DNA of 64,000 bases from NCBI GenBank assembly GCA_003013855.2, contig ML058449.1:1860001-1924000 (forward strand). The letters are read 5' to 3'. Of the stretch, positions 9,653 to 20,110 are shown piece after piece; within the stretch, counting starts at the first letter, position 1, and every line of letters begins with the position of its first letter. The position numbers and the translations under genes were made by a program. The notes under the pieces are model-generated. The model was not told the origin of the DNA and ran no database searches. It saw only the letters and a list, made by a program, of their open reading frames with translations. This DNA comes from Liriodendron chinense (lineage: Eukaryota; Streptophyta; Magnoliopsida; Magnoliales; Magnoliaceae).

Positions 9653-10918
9653 CTAGCAAGGATTAGGCGTGAACCAAATAGATTGGGGGATAATTACCCA
9701 AGATTCGATACCATGATATCGATCAAAGCTTCCATCTTTTAAGTTGAATATGCCCAAATCGTGTCCCCATGGGGGAGATTCTTCAAAACACACATCCCAC
9801 GCGTCGTCACAAAAATAGATACAATTCGCTTTGCAGTCGGAGAAGCTGCGAGCCGAATATGAAATTGATTGATTACCACCCACGAACAATGCATGGTCAC
9901 CTAAGCTTGTTAATTGGATCCACATTGACCCACTTTGATTGAGCTTGAAGACTTCAAAGCTAATTGTTTTTGTTATCCACTTTCCATATGCATCACACAC
10001 ATCCCTACTCTTCTTGAAGGATCGTACTACAAGTAACAGATCCTCTGCAAGCTCTACCAGGTACTTCCTTTCATATCCTGTGGGTGGCAAGGTCAAACAA
10101 ATTTCCGTGGCCACAGGAGAAGTGCCAAAAACATCCCAAGCTATAACATATCCTGCAAAACTCACCACGTAGAATCTACCTTTATAAAATATAATGTCCT
10201 GGTGGACTTTTTGGACTCGTGGTGCCAACGGAGTCCATGACTCGTCTCCAGGTCTACAAAATGCAAGCTCCTCATGCTGACCATGGATGATCACAACCGC
10301 ACAATTACCAGGCTGTGTTGACACGACCACCTTACGTATAAAGGAGATGCACACATGTTTTTGCTTGCACTTGACGCATGCATCTTTAGGAAATGGTACT
10401 CTATCAATGAGATATTGGAACTTTGTTGGAAGGTCGACACATGCATTTTCTGCTACTTCGCCTTTGTCTTTGACCATTGGAACCACAAACTGGTATGAGC
10501 GTCGTCTCCAATTTAACACACTTGGAAACTGCTTGAGCGACGGGAGTTGGATCTTAGCTCTTGAGAAGGGATTCCACAAACTGATGTCACCGCTCTCATT
10601 GAGGGTTACCAGCCACCCATCAGACGATCCGATGCACCGCATACCACGAAACTCTGGTAGGTTGAGTGTCCTAACCTTATTGTCGGATAGGTTGTAGAAA
10701 CTACAAGACCCACTCTCTAGGTTGCCAAGGAGCATCAACCATGGAATTTGTCGAGCCGGACGATACAACTTCTTTCCTAACGTTGAGTACCAAGAAACGC
10801 AAACAACACCAACACGGATATGGTCGATGTACGGCAGATGATTTAGCATCAACCCCAAGATGTCTTCTGGAAGGTCTGCCCAACTTGTTGCTCCATGCTT
10901 GCGCCTTTTGTTACACAT
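9653..10918 (-). CDS. F-box protein with C-terminal DUF295 (KIB-type) domain, 421 aa
   Basis: Likely the substrate-recruiting subunit of an SCF (Skp1-Cul1-F-box) E3 ubiquitin ligase in cytosol or nucleus. An F-box lies at about residues 13-55 (WADLPEDILGLMLNHLPYID ... VCVSWY). Residues about 75-385 resemble DUF295/KIB beta-propeller proteins (GSSDGWLVTLN, SLWNPFSRAKIQLP, ILAL-like strands, a late GCDLG-like GHDLGIF). There is a single exon, an open frame, and a length of about 420 residues, typical for the family. The ATG at 10918 places the F-box 13 residues in. No obvious membrane segment or signal. It is flanked by repeats on both sides. The substrate cannot be told from sequence. Whether the gene is expressed is unknown, but it has no disabling lesion. 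Confidence 0.88.
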   Translation of the reverse strand: MCNKRRKHGATSWADLPEDILGLMLNHLPYIDHIRVGVVCVSWYSTLGKKLYRPARQIPWLMLLGNLESGSCSFYNLSDNKVRTLNLPEFRGMRCIGSSDGWLVTLNESGDISLWNPFSRAKIQLPSLKQFPSVLNWRRRSYQFVVPMVKDKGEVAENACVDLPTKFQYLIDRVPFPKDACVKCKQKHVCISFIRKVVVSTQPGNCAVVIIHGQHEELAFCRPGDESWTPLAPRVQKVHQDIIFYKGRFYVVSFAGYVIAWDVFGTSPVATEICLTLPPTGYERKYLVELAEDLLLVVRSFKKSRDVCDAYGKWITKTISFEVFKLNQSGSMWIQLTSLGDHALFVGGNQSISYSARSFSDCKANCIYFCDDAWDVCFEESPPWGHDLGIFNLKDGSFDRYHGIESWVIIPQSIWFTPNPC

Positions 10919-11285
10919 CTGTTTTTACATGTTCATGTGTTTAGTCAGAAGGCAATTGGACGTTTGTCGATAGTAAAATAAAAGGGTCAAGTCAAATAAA
11001 TCTTGTAGGATGGATTTTAAGAGCTCTGTAAAGTGCACAGTGAACAAGGCTATCCAAATTGTTAGTCCCATTGTGGTTGGAGAATTATCTTCCGAATCAC
11101 ACTGATCAAACAATTCTAGCAATCCAATTAATGGCTGATTTTTTTTTTTTCCCTCAAAGTTGTAGGCGAAGAAAACAAGTGCATATTGGATATTATTTTC
11201 TCAATGGAATTTTTTGTATTATGCTCCATCCATAGCTGGTTTAGGAATTTGGACAGTTTATGTTGCTGTAAAACTATGCCATGTG
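10919..11285. other. 5' flank of the F-box gene, no other gene seen
   Basis: AT-rich DNA upstream of the minus-strand F-box gene, cut at 11285 by a LARD-like insertion. Any promoter must lie within about 370 bp or reach across that element. I see no convincing TATA box that I would call. Confidence 0.5.
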
Positions 11286-11397
11286 TGTTACGGGTAAATT
11301 CGGGCTGAGCTCAAAACATGGAAAGCTTTCCACTGAGGTTCATCTTCTACACCAAGTATGGTCATGGACCGACTATTTAGGAGAGGAAGCTAAGTCG

Positions 11398-11755
11398 GCA
11401 TATGGCCTTCTCAGGCCTCGGCTCACTCGGGCTCAGCATACGGCCTTTTCAGGCCTTAGCCCACTCGGGCTTGACATATGGCCTTCTCAGGCCTTGGCCC
11501 ACTCGGGCTCGACATTCAGCCTTCTCAGGCCTCCGCCCACTCGGGCTTGACATACAGCCGTCTCAGGCCTCTGCCCACTCGGGCTCAGCATTTGGCCCTC
11601 TCGGCCTCAGCCCACTCGGGCTCGACATACGACCTTCTCAGGCCTCGGCCCACTCGGGCTCGACATTCGGCCTTCTCAGGCCTCAACCCACTCGGGCTCA
11701 GCATTCGGCCCTCTCAACCTCGGCCCACTTCGGCTCAACATTTGGCCCTCAGCTT
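11398..11755 (+). repeat. 38-bp minisatellite in the 5' LTR
   Basis: The unit begins GGCCTTCTCAGGCCTCGGCC and continues CACTCGGGCT(C/T)(G/A)(A/G)CAT. It has about nine tandem copies with a few substitutions. The unit is free of stop codons in all three plus frames and is not a multiple of three. The same peptide phrases (LGPLGLDI, SAHSGST, RPRPTRA) therefore cycle through every frame. Long ORFs here are a by-product. Confidence 0.92.
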
Positions 11756-11931
11756 GGCAAGAGGCCTGGCCTCATCCGCCTTGGTTTAACTCTCTTGATA
11801 AAATAAGGATAAGACTTATCCCACTGATCCAGATAAGGATAAGACTTATCTCATGCTTATCCCACTGATCCAGATAAGATATGGCTTATCCTAACAAATT
11901 TGGATCCACTTAAATCTCTCCAATAATTATC

Positions 11932-11938
11932 TATAAAG
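11932..11938 (+). promoter_or_regulatory. TATA-box-like site in the LARD 5' LTR
   Basis: TATAAAG in the context AATTATCTATAAAGAGGCC, about 250 bp before the LTR end. It is conserved at 15812 in the 3' LTR. The Tat LTR at 60986 has a comparable TATATAAAGAGG. Confidence 0.6.
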
Positions 11939-12186
11939 AGGCCTACGCACTCTCTCCAGGTATGGGCAATCCACCGCCATTAAACCTCCAACAACCTTTC
12001 CTTTCAGTATCCGTACTGACTTTGCCATCGGAGGCCAGTAAGCCGGGCCAACCGGCGGCGGTCCTAACCTTTCTTGGTGATTGCAGGTCCTCAATCTATA
12101 CCATTCATCTCTGAGTGGAGATCAGACGACGACGAATCAAAGTTGGTCCCTGACCAACATCTGTTAGCCAATTTTTGGCGTTAACA

Positions 12187-15101
12187 GATTGGTGCCGTAT
12201 GTGGGAACGACTAAATCGTTCTCATCTACCTCTTTCTTCGTCATTCAGCCATCTAAATCTTCAGCGATCATCCAGTTGATGGACAGCTCAACTCACCACA
12301 CGTGCGCAAATCTAGTGAACTCCAGCCGTCCATCAAGCTCCTCCAGCGCCAGCTCATCAATGGTCAATCGAGTAATGGTGGCTAACATTCCCACCTTAAC
12401 CACGCGTACAGCAACCAAATGAGGGGATCTCCATCATCCATCGTCCACATCTGCCAAGTGGGCCTCATTTCCGACGTCCAACAAAGGACGTCCATCCAGC
12501 CATGCGTCCAACAATTCAAGCCATCCATGCTAGGCTCACCATCTATGATCGTCCACACCTCTAGCAACTATGATTGATGATGGGTGATCATCACCATCTC
12601 AATCTGGCCATCAAAGTGGACCTCGCGCACCAGCTCTATCTAATCCAACGGCGGCTCAACAGTAACTGGTGGACCCCATAATCACGTCCAACTACTGGAC
12701 GTTTCAACTACACCATCTTCTTGCTAGCCCAACAGCATCCATTTCCTCTAATCAGGTGTGGTGGATCACAAATATGCAAGGACGGCCAACATCTGTATCT
12801 AACGCTCAACATCTCCACATGGAGAAGCCTCATCAACTCCACTCATCTTTAAGTCCCATGTAACCAATAGCCATCTTTGGCCATCCAACAAGCTGATCCC
12901 CACACCTCCAGCCGTTCAGCTATGACGGGCCCCGCCATATCAACGTCCATTAAATTCAATGTGAGGAGAAACTTCATCTCAATTGTCTAAAACAACAGAT
13001 CATCTACCATCCCGCTATCCAGTAGGGTGTGCGTCATTCCAAAGCTTGAAAAATGACAACTCTTGATGTCCATTCATCCAGAGTCTTTTGTGTGGCCCAC
13101 CGATTTCTTGATCTGCTTCATGTTTTAACTCTTATATATACAAGATCCATCTTAGAAACCTCATGAATGGCATGGATTCCTCTTCCAGCAGCCAAGTGGG
13201 CCCCACTTCATCACGACAAAAAACCAATTGCTATATCTCCCACACACGAACAATGTGTTAAACCCAACTTTCGTTCTCTCTTTCCAATCTGAGAGAGATT
13301 CCCTCTCACAATCCTTGTGAGTTTGCTCCAACTCATCTTAGCCGTTCTCCCCTCACATCTGACGGACCTCAGCACTCCAACAATTCCCTTAGCTCCAGCC
13401 AATCAAATTTTGAAAATCTCCGTTTTCTCCTCCACTCCCACAGTAAGTGCATGCGACAGCCCAACTCGATCTCCCTCCATCTTCTTCCGTTCTTGTCGAA
13501 ACTTCAATCCGTTTCCACATCCATATCGTCCAGCAGCTATGGGTAGTTTAATTGACAACCGTCCATCGAGGGACCAACTCTAGAGATGTCACCCATCAAT
13601 CCATCGTCAATCATTCATTCTTTCACCTCATCCATGGCGAGATCCAAGAATCCCAGCACAACAACAGCTGTCATCAAGTACAAAAGGTGGACCATCTTCC
13701 CAGCCATTGATCATGTCTTTGGCAAAGAGGAGTACTTTAAAATTCCACACGTGCGAGTCTCAAGTGGACACATCTTCAGTGTACAACCAGCTCACAGCCA
13801 TTCAAGCAGCCGGGCTGCCCATTCAGCTCTCCCACATCCAGTCGTTCATCTCCATAACAATTATGAATTGGACGCCCTTCAATGAAGCAGGCAGACCTCC
13901 ACCTTCACTCTTGCAACAACAGATCAGCAACTCCAGCCATCCAATCTCCAATGGTCAGAACCACCTATGGCTACATCAGTCGTTCATCAGCACCCATGTA
14001 CATCACCACCACCGTCCAGTTGATCAAGAGTTTTATTGTCATCATCATCCATCTCCGATAGTTGGCTGAAATCTCCACCATCCTTTGATCTGAACATCCA
14101 AGGGATCTCCAGCCATATCATGTCTCCAATAGCACCCTCAACAAACAGCTGGACATTTTTCATTTTTCACATATGCCCACTAATGGAACTGCATCTCGTT
14201 CAACTCATCGTCCAATCTGGACCATCCAATCTTCCAACACCTCCATCAGCGACTAGACTTTCAACTACATCTAAGGGCTATCTAAGCCTCCCACACCTTC
14301 AACATCTCACATCACATCAGATGGGCATCGGTTCAATAGCTGTCCATGCAAAATCCCCATGGGAGCAGCACATCCTCCAGCCATCGTTTAGATGGACTCA
14401 TCTTGAATGGAGCACGACCATGGAACGAGCATCTAGGATATATTAGTTCCTTATCAAGGAAGCTGAATCGGTCCCATCGGCCTCAACTTTGGCACTCATC
14501 ACTCAGCCTACTTGGCCCACTCATTTGCGCTCGGTCTTGGGCACTCGCCCTTGGTTTGGACTCGGCTCACCCGCCCAGGCTCGGCAACAGGCCTCGGCCT
14601 TGTTGATCTTATCACTCTGCTCGGCCTACTTGGCTCATCATTTGGCGCTCATCGCCCTTGGATCGACACTCACCTCGGGTATTTGGCAAACGTCCTTGGC
14701 ATCGTCCTAAAGGCTTCGACAAACGACCTCTGCATAATCCAGATGCGAGTACGGTCGTGATCCGATTATTGAAATGTATTTATTCGCTTCGGTCTCATCG
14801 CTTTGCCTCATCCATGCCTCAGGCCACGGTTCGGGCATTCATCAGTGAGGCCTCATCTTTAAGAAAAAGGATTTAATTTGGATCTGATAACTCATTTGGC
14901 AGTGCCGGTTGCCCCGCATAGCCTCCAGGCACCATAGCCTTCGGGCCACTTAGCTTCCGGGCATCATCGCCGACGGACATCGCCTCCAAACACCATCGCC
15001 TTCGGGCCATGCTAATTAAGCTCAACCTACTCAGACGCTTCAGTTGTAACCTCTTCAAGTTCCGTGCTCAGACTTTCTAACCACATAACTTGGGGGGCTT
15101 C
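12187..15101 (+). other. LARD interior, noncoding
   Basis: PBS region at 12187-12211, then about 2.9 kb rich in CATCCA/CGTCCA phrases. No zinc knuckle, protease, RT or integrase motif appears in any frame. The ORFs of 60-136 codons are low-complexity and overlap on several frames. About 14490-14700 (GGCCCACTC, GGACTCGGCTCACCCG, GGCCTCGGCC) resembles diverged units of the LTR minisatellite. The PPT candidate is at 15086-15098. Confidence 0.75.
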
Positions 15102-16066
15102 TGTTACGGGTAAATTCGGGCTGAGCTCAAAACATGAAAAGCTTTTCACTGGGGTTCATCTTCTACACCAAGTATGGTCATGGACCGACTATTTAGGAGA
15201 GGAAGCTAAGTCGGCATATGGCCTTCTCAGGCCTCAGCCCACTCGAGCTCAGCATACGGCCTTCTCAGGCCTCGGCCCACTCGGGCTCGACATTCGGCCT
15301 TCTCAGGCCTCCGCCCACTCGGGCTCAACATACAGCCTTCTCAGGCCTCGGCCCACTCGGGCTCGGCATTTGGCCCTCTCGGCCTCGACCCACTCAGGCT
15401 CGACATACAGCCTTCTCAGGCCTAAACCCACTCGGGCTTGACATACGGCCTTCTCAGGCCTCGGCCCACTCGGGCTCGGCATTTGGCCCTCTTGGCCTCA
15501 GCCCACTCGGGCTCAACATACGACCTTCTCAGGCCTCGGCCCACTCGGGCTCGACATTCGGCCTTCTCAGGCCTCAGCCCACTCGGACTCGGCATTCGGC
15601 CCTCTCAACCTCGGCCCACTTCGGCTCAACATTTGGCCCTCAGCTTGGCAAGAGGCCTGGCCTCATCCGCCTTGGTTTAACTCTCTTGATAAGATAAGGA
15701 TAAGACTCATCCCACTGATCCAGATAAGGATAAGGCTTATCCCACTGATCCAGATAAGATATGGATTATCCTAACAAATTTGGATCCACTTAAATCTCTC
15801 CAATAATTATCTATAAAGAGGCCTACGCACTCTCTCCAGGTATGGGCAATCCACCGCCATTAAACCTCCAACAACCTTTCCTTTCAGTATCCGTACTAAC
15901 TTTGCCATCGGAGGCCCGTAAGCCAGGCCAACCGGCGGCGATCCTAACCTTTCTTTGTGATTGCAGGTCCTCAATCTATACCATTCATCTCTGAGTGGAG
16001 ATCAGACGACAACGAATCAAAGTTGGTCCCTGACCAACATCTGTTAGCCAATTTTTGGCGTTAACA
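15102..16066 (+). repeat. 3' LTR of the LARD-like element (965 bp)
   Basis: Nearly identical to the 5' LTR but with about eleven 38-bp units at 15216-15645 and one fewer CAGATAAGGATAAG block. Scattered substitutions (for example GACGACGACG versus GACGACAACG near 16005) show that the two LTRs have diverged slightly since insertion. Confidence 0.93.
15216..15645 (+). repeat. 38-bp minisatellite in the 3' LTR
   Basis: Same unit as at 11398-11755 with about two more copies. The unit order differs between the LTRs, for example in the placement of the CTCTCGGCCT variant. Confidence 0.9.
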
Positions 16067-16282
16067 ATGTGCATGATGGAAAAGTCACCAGCCATTTCAA
16101 AATGGTGCAAAAATAGCATAGGAATATAGCTCAAGTTCAAGATAATGATCTTAAGTTTCAAAAGAAAATTCAAACAACTACAAACATCTTATTTGTGTAA
16201 CTGTTGTTACATACATAAATAATCGGGTCAGCAATTTGGACGGTCTGGGCTTCTGTGTAAATATGACATGCCTATGGTTAAA

Positions 16283-17014
16283 GAGAGCACCAATTTCTTA
16301 AAACGTTGGTTAATTATCATAGAAGCTGACCCCAATTAATTGAAATGAGGCTTAGATGATGATGATGGTTAAGTATCATAGAAGTTTAACTCAATAAGAT
16401 GAGGATTGCTAAGCACACATGCGTTTACAAGAAAGTATATATGCGCCTCAACACGTAAGAATCTGGAACATGTGTGAGATCCAATCTACCCATTAGGGTG
16501 GTCCCAACATGTAGATACTAGTTCAAAAAAAAAAAAAAAAAAAAAGTTAAGCCGAATCCACTCACTAAATAGGCCACAATGTTAGAACATCTACTGCGTT
16601 TTTCTTTTCCAAACATTTAATTTGTAAATTGTAGCCACCTTTCAAAAAATAAAAAAAAGGTAAATTGTAGCTCATGGGATCAATGCAATAATCTGACTTT
16701 CAAAAAAGGGAGCTGCATGGTCTAATGAACAGCTTGGATCTCACACAAGTCAGCCATTTTGGCACAGCAATTAATGTACATATGGAGTCCTTTGTACATG
16801 CGAGTTATTAGAAAAACAGGATTTTGTTTCTAAAGGGTCACAAGGATACATCATGACGTATGGTGATAGGATACACCAGGACTTAACTATGACTCTATCA
16901 AAAAGAAAATTAAAAAAATGATACACTGGGACTTCAGCCATTGAATGGGGTCCATTTCAATGACCTAAAACTTATACAATGGGCCCCACTGATGATGGAG
17001 GATATCTAAAATAA

Positions 17015-17070
<56 letters not shown>

Positions 17071-18094
17071 AAGGATAACCTTGAATTTATTGAAAAAGGA
17101 GAAAAACTACAAGCATAGAAGTAGAACATTGTAGCACAAACACTTGCAGGAAACTAAACCAAAACACTACAAGCGAGGTGGTGGTGTAGGAGTTAGTCAT
17201 TCGAATAATTTTGTAATTGTGGTTCTTCTTTAATTTTTGTAAGAGAAAAATGTTGATATCAATAAAAGTTTTCTCCATCTCTACTCCATTGTTCTTGTGA
17301 TTATATATTTTTAATTTTTTTGCAATTTGGGTATCGAGATCTCATTGACTCGATAACTGGGTTGCACCAAGAGAGCAGCAATTTTTTTTAAATGTTGGTT
17401 AAGTATCATAGAAGCTGACCCCAAATCAGCATAAGGCTTAGATGATGATGGTGGTTAAGTATCATAGAAGTTTAAATCAATAAGATGAGAATTGATAAGC
17501 CCACACGCATGTACAAGAAAGCACATATGCACCTCAACACGTGTGGGACCCAAACTAGCCATTAGGTTGAGCGCAGCATGTAGATATTACTTCAAAAGAA
17601 GTAAGCCAAGCCCCCTCAAATAGGTCACGATGTCAGAACAATTTCTGCGTTTTTCTTTTCCATCCTTTTAATTTATAAATAGTAGCTCATGGGATCAATG
17701 TAAGCATCCAACTTCCTGAAAAGGGAATTGCATGGTGGAACCCATCTAATGGATGGCGTAGACACAAGTCTGTCATGTTGGCACAACGATTAATGTTTGT
17801 ATGGAGTGCTTTGAACCTACGGGTTGGCTTAGAATAAAACAGGTTTTTGTTTCTAGAGGGTCAAAAGAATACATCGTGATGTATTGGAATAGCATACATT
17901 GGGATTTCAGCCACTGAATCGAGTCCATTTCAATAACCTAAAATATTTATATGATGGGCCCCACCGCGGATGGGGATATCTAAAATAACTCGGACTTTTT
18001 TTTAATTTACTGAAAAAGAAGAAAAATTACAAACATAGAAGTACAACATTGCAGCACAAGCAGTTTCAGGAAACTAAACGAGAACATTATAAGC
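16283..18094. repeat. diverged tandem segmental duplication (two units of 0.7-0.9 kb)
   Basis: Unit 1 (about 16283-17173) and unit 2 (about 17371-18094) share blocks in the same order. These are AGAAGCTGACCCCAA, GGCTTAGATGATGATG, GTACAAGAAAG-like text, CTCAACACGT, TAGCTCATGGGATCAATG, a CATTG(A/G)GATTTCAGCCA-like block, and ACAAACATAGAAGTA(C/G)AACATTG. A (TA)n tract of about 50 bp at 17018-17068 is present only in unit 1. No protein-coding signal in either. Confidence 0.75.
17018..17068. repeat. (TA)n microsatellite
   Basis: About 25 TA units after ATATCTAAAATAACTC. Unit 2 of the duplication reads ATATCTAAAATAACTCGGAC at the same point without the expansion. Confidence 0.97.
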
Positions 18095-18640
18095 CCCAAT
18101 CAAACAGAGATGGAGCTATTACATCGTTATGTGATCCCCACACCTTCAACCCATGGCTGGATGCACCTGCTTTTGCAAGGAAGTCGGCCACCTCATTTGC
18201 CTCTTTCCCAATTTGTTTGAATTGGCTCGTCTAGCCTTTACAAAGGTCGAAGACTTCTACGAGCACAACCAGCAGCTACCCAGCTAATAACATTTCAATT
18301 TGTTCACCATCAACAGTTTTGTCACGTGGAGGATGGCCACTGCCTCAGCAAAATTAGACTCTTGAATGGCAAAAGGATAAGAAAATTCCAATTTTCTTTT
18401 CCTGTTGTGACACCAAATGACACCACTCGGCCCCACAAAACCAAGATTTACGAAAGCATAGCCATCGAAATTCTCTTTGAAATGACCATCCAACGGTAGG
18501 ATCCAATTCTCAGTAGACTTCCATTCATGGTATTCCATATCAGTAACGGTCACCATCATAACTAACGGCCGATACAGGGACATAACAAGTATTACATTAC
18601 AAGTTACAACCCCCGTAACGGTTTTAAAAAAAATGTTGCC
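18095..18640 (-). pseudogene. LINE RNase H-like domain remnant
   Basis: Minus strand, 18640-18284: W(I)LPLDGHFKENFDGYAF ... GPSGVIWCHN ... FAIQESNFAEAVAIL. This is the RVT_3 RNase H-like domain found at the C-terminus of plant L1-type LINE proteins. After an interruption at about 18240-18284, the C-terminal block QIGKEANEVADFLAKAG follows at about 18215-18160. The frame is broken between the two. It is the 3' continuation of the remnant at 19202-19440. Confidence 0.75.
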
Positions 18641-19165
18641 CAAATGATTTTGAAAAAAATCTAGACAATCTAGAATAATGTAAATATTCCAAATCTGTAT
18701 TCCTTTTTTTTTTTTTTTTTTTTTTGAACGTATTTATAGTACTGTAACAGTCCACTCTTTAGTGAGAGTGTTGTATTGGGTTATCTGGTAAATTTATGAT
18801 TATGCGTCTCTAATGTTTACACATTGGAGTCAAGAATTAGAAATCAGAAAAAAAAATGCATATATACCACTTTTTTAGTTTTTTTCGAAAAAATGGCCCT
18901 TGGAGCTTCTATTCACCCAAATCGCTTCAATCTCCTATTTTAATCATAAAAACTATAGTACAAGTGGTCAAAATCTGCTGGAGAATTATGTAGAAAAGTA
19001 CCGTTGCGGGGGTTATCGGTTGTTATGTCCCATAATGGCCGTTACAAACCCTGTAACAGCCAATACAGTTCCAAAAAACCAACTATCCCATTTCAGCCTC
19101 GTATTGTGCAACGGTCATGGCTGTTACCTATACTTGTTCGCCTTTACGGCCATATCGTAACGGAT
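18555..19165. mobile_element. insertion (GTAACGG-rich MITE) splitting the LINE remnant
   Basis: LINE-like text stops at about 19165 and resumes at about 18550 on the minus strand. Between are blocks built of GTAACGG / CCGTTAC phrases at both ends, with AT-rich text between them. A related block is at 58935-59280. Clean terminal repeats and a TSD could not be fixed by eye. Confidence 0.5.
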
Positions 19166-19440
19166 ACAGAACACCTTGCTTCCATTCTTATGAGATTTTC
19201 CTCAATGCAAGGAAACTACTCCAGTTGACAGTTGACCTAATAATTTTGTCAATGACCCCATCTGCTTGTAAATGTTTCCTCCAGAATGTTCTATAGTTCC
19301 TTTCCATCCAAATACCTGAAAGAATAGCCAAACTAGCCAACTTCCAGACCTTTCTCCCAGTGTTTCCCCAACAACTAACTGACCATTCTCCAAATGCAGA
19401 CTTGACGCCCCATTGTCAGTGTCACCCATTTTTGCCCAAA
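19166..19440 (-). pseudogene. LINE remnant, zinc-binding-domain 3' region
   Basis: The minus strand at about 19330-19200 reads LAILSGIWMERNYRTFWRK, the W-x-ERN-x-R-x-F signature following the RVT zinc-binding domain of plant LINEs. HLQADGVIDKIIRSTVN follows, with an in-frame stop soon after. With 18095-18640 it makes one LINE 3' end. The frame is short and broken. Confidence 0.65.
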
Positions 19441-19453
19441 CTTGTCCACCACC

Positions 19454-19559
19454 TTTCACGCACGCACGCACGCACCCACACACACAGATGGGCACTCGAT
19501 CCCATGAACTAAGTGTTGAAACAGAGTCGGTCTACCGCTGAGCCATGGAGTCAGATCCC
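19454..19559 (-). mobile_element. short tRNA-derived SINE with target-site duplication
   Basis: On the minus strand there is an A-box TGGCTCAGCGGTAGA (19545-19531) and a degenerate B-box GGGATCGAGTGCC (19503-19491). A (TG)n/(CGTG)n tail ends at 19454. It is flanked by AACTTGTCCACCACC (19439-19453) and AACTTGTTCACCACC (19560-19574), a 15-bp TSD with one mismatch. The total length, about 106 bp, is short for a SINE. Confidence 0.72.
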
Positions 19560-19745
19560 AACTTGTTCACCACCTGAGTGGTGGCCCACATGATGGACCA
19601 GACTGGTTAAATCCATACCATACACACACCACAGCGGGCCCCACGTGGGCCACACCATAGAAAACAATGCACACAGTCACCCCAAACACCTCCGAAGAAG
19701 CACGGGTTGCATGCATTCCATACACACACAACACAATCAGGCCAT

Positions 19746-20110
19746 CTAAAAAAAAAAAAAAGATGGAAAATTTCCTAAAAGAAACAATAGATCTTCATTC
19801 GAAATGAAAAGGAACACATTAACAAATAATAAGGGGCAAAGAGCATACCTTATAAGCTTGAGAACAAATTCAATTATCAAAAAACTAAATTTTTTAGCTT
19901 CGAAGCCGCTCACGGATGTGAAAAGGGGGAAATTTGATTACCACCTTCGTTCGGCAAATCAACCTTCTTGCATGATCGACTAATCGACCGAAATTTCCCC
20001 TTCAATGGCCAAATTGATCCAGAGAATTTAACGTTAGGGTTTGGAGGGGTGCTTACGTCGATTAGGGTTTCGAAAAAGCCCTTTTTAAATCCGACGCGGA
20101 TGCGGATTGC
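19746..20110 (-). pseudogene. exon-like fragment with a conserved splice donor, copy 1
   Basis: On the minus strand there is a leader rich in AAACCCTAA/CCCTAACG. After it come GGATGTG-adjacent GC-richer text, CTCAAGCTTATAAG and GTATGC, a plausible 5' splice site at about 19853. It is homologous to 57106-57360, where the same place reads CTTGATAGAG|GTATGTTC. It looks like the 5' exon of a host gene whose body is not in this window. No protein is recognised. Confidence 0.45.

Larger units (their letters stand above)
11286..12186 (+). repeat. 5' LTR of the LARD-like element (901 bp)
   Basis: TG...CA ends. It contains about nine units of a 38-bp minisatellite (11398-11755) and repeated CAGATAAG(G/A)ATAAGACTTATC motifs at about 11810-11890. 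A TATA-like TATAAAG at 11932 is followed by GGCCTACGCAC. Confidence 0.93.
11286..16066 (+). mobile_element. non-autonomous LTR retrotransposon (LARD-like), complete
   Basis: LTRs at 11286-12186 and 15102-16066 both start TGTTACGGGTAAATTCGG and end TTTTTGGCGTTAACA. A perfect 5-bp target-site duplication ATGTG flanks it (11281-11285 and 16067-16071). The PBS-like text GGTGCCGTATGTGGGAACG after the 5' LTR matches the gypsy PBS region at 61211. The purine-rich AACTTGGGGGGC precedes the 3' LTR. The 2.9 kb interior has no gag or pol similarity, so mobilisation in trans by a gypsy partner is inferred. Orientation is plus, from the PBS and PPT positions. Confidence 0.92.

Noticed and set aside
11281..11806. 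Overlapping ORFs of 89-134 codons that look like a proline/serine repeat protein
   Set aside because: A 38-bp stop-free repeat gives open frames in every phase. The same peptides appear in the other LTR in different frames.
12189..14876. Many ORFs of 60-136 codons in the LARD interior
   Set aside because: Low-complexity His/Ser/Pro text, heavily overlapping in several frames, with no motif of any known family.
16283..18094. LTR pair of a further retroelement
   Set aside because: The two similar units have no TG...CA ends, PBS, PPT or target duplication and are only about 200 bp apart.
19454..19559. Functional tRNA gene
   Set aside because: A- and B-box-like sequences are present but no cloverleaf can be closed. 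The tail and target duplication mark a SINE.
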